Of a stretch of 64,000 nt of DNA, positions 63,385-64,000 are shown piece by piece (positions within the stretch are counted from its first letter, which is position 1; each line of letters starts with the position of its first letter). The stretch lies in NCBI GenBank assembly GCA_965247505.1, contig OZ252020.1:2232001-2296000 (forward strand), in the 5' to 3' direction. The stretch comes from CAIYRG01 sp965247505. GTDB taxonomy: Bacteria; Pseudomonadota; Alphaproteobacteria; Micropepsales; Micropepsaceae. The notes beneath the pieces were generated by a model that saw nothing but the letters and a program-made list of their open reading frames with translations, did no database searches and was not told the DNA's origin. The position numbers and the translations under genes were made by a program.

Positions 63385-63855
63385 TTGGAGTTCACTCTAT
63401 TGATAGACCTCCGCCCCGCCCGTGCTGACGAATTGCAGGTACTAAGTGCGCTGTGCCTGCGGTCAAAAGCGGTGTGGGGGTATGACAGGGCATTTCTAGA
63501 CGCCTGCAAAGACGAATTAGAGCTGTACGAGGATGCGTTGGAGTCTTCGCATGTCGTGGTTGCCGAGGCGAACGGTGAGATCGTCGGAGTAGCACAGATT
63601 GAAATTCAGAATTGCGAAGCAGAGCTGCTCAAAATGTTTGTGGAACCCATGAGCATCGGAAATGGAGTGGGTAGAGCGATATTAGATTGGGCCTGCGAAA
63701 CTGCGAGCGCTCATGGCGCAAAGCGACTAATTATCGAATCGGATCCCAACGCTGCCGAACTTTATCGCCATATGGGCGCACGAGATATCGGTTTCACGCC
63801 CTCCGGGTCTATTCCAGGAAGAATGCTGCCTAAGCTAACGCATGACCCCCTTTGA
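63385..63855 (+). CDS. GNAT-family N-acetyltransferase
   Basis: A protein of about 150 residues with the acetyl-CoA fold: RPARADELQVLSALCLRSKA, VVVAEANGEIVGVAQIE, the pyrophosphate-loop region MSIGNGVGRAILDWA and AAELYRHMGARDIG. The start is uncertain: TTG at 63385 or TTG at 63400, the latter 9 nt from GGAG. Substrate unknown. Confidence 0.8.
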   Translation: MEFTLLIDLRPARADELQVLSALCLRSKAVWGYDRAFLDACKDELELYEDALESSHVVVAEANGEIVGVAQIEIQNCEAELLKMFVEPMSIGNGVGRAILDWACETASAHGAKRLIIESDPNAAELYRHMGARDIGFTPSGSIPGRMLPKLTHDPL

Positions 63856-63880
63856 AGAGCGTGATCTGCCTATCTAGTTT

Positions 63881-64000
63881 TTACGGTGCGGCAGAAAAAC
63901 AATCGGCGCCACGCGCTTTCAGAATGGCGCACACACCATCGGCCGCGTCGCTGTCGGAAAACGGACCGATGCGCAGGCGATGCCAAACGCCGCGCTCACC
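63881..64000 (-). CDS. SPOR-domain protein, C-terminal end (partial)
   Basis: The last 39 codons of a minus-strand gene entering from the right edge. The sequence WHRLRIGPFSDSDAADGVCA then ILKARGADCF matches the C-terminal half of a SPOR domain, which binds denuded peptidoglycan at division sites. The stop is TAA at 63881. What precedes the domain is outside the window. Confidence 0.8.
   Translation of the reverse strand, partial: GERGVWHRLRIGPFSDSDAADGVCAILKARGADCFSAAP

Overview
This window looks like a chromosomal segment of an alphaproteobacterium. The evidence is an F1 ATPase operon in the order atpH-A-G-D-C without F0 genes, an rpe gene overlapping a heparinase II/III-like gene, an sdhCDA block, FNR-type and CsoR-type regulatory sites, many TonB-dependent and signal-peptide proteins, and small CxxC zinc-ribbon and CspA proteins. 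Base composition looks moderately GC-rich (not counted). The genus cannot be fixed from the sequence.

Layout, left to right. 1-5 kb: the end of an RND efflux pump, a PfkB sugar kinase, then a copper island in which copA-copB (minus strand) diverge from csoR and a DUF4396 membrane protein across a CsoR-like operator. 5-10 kb: an alkaline phosphatase, two members of an unnamed secreted protein family, a GlcG/HbpS-like protein, and a perfect FNR box between a cysteine-rich small protein and a cytochrome c. 10-18 kb: an iron-type binding protein, then a vitamin B12 locus. Two cobalamin riboswitches point away from each other; one leads btuB-F-C-D, the other a DUF6580-like membrane protein plus a signal-less B12-binding-like protein. 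A third member of the secreted family follows. 19-25 kb: a lipoprotein fusing a heme c domain to a Vgb-like propeller, a very large Sel1-repeat lipoprotein, small proteins, cspA and tRNA-Leu(CAA).

25-31 kb is a rearranged stretch. Two nearly identical IS1595-type elements (1081 bp each, with intact 8-bp target duplications) have entered a pair of paralogous secreted-protein genes. These are flanked by a DUF2905-purH chimeric fragment on one side and a stop-interrupted DUF2905 gene plus intact purH on the other. 31-37 kb: an MFS/Atg22-like transporter, an SH3 protein, a 2-hydroxyacid dehydrogenase, a dienelactone-hydrolase-like enzyme and three tandem DUF3859-like secreted proteins. 37-44 kb: F1 ATP synthase, a ferritin-like diiron protein and a TPR-methyltransferase. 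44-54 kb: a DUF6152 protein, a TonB receptor, sdhB on the minus strand, heparinase-like and rpe genes, then sdhC-D-A on the plus strand; sdhB is therefore separated from and opposed to the rest of its complex. 54-64 kb: a TPR lipoprotein, aquaporin, several secreted beta-propeller proteins, an MFS gene broken by an amber codon, a dispersed intergenic repeat, a second DUF6152 protein with its usual type of neighbour, a second heme c-propeller protein, a GNAT and the end of a SPOR-domain gene.

The core genes (ATP synthase, succinate dehydrogenase, purH, rpe) serve respiration and central metabolism. The accessory genes are mostly envelope-directed: metal and B12 handling, secreted propellers and several lineage-specific paralogous families of unknown role.
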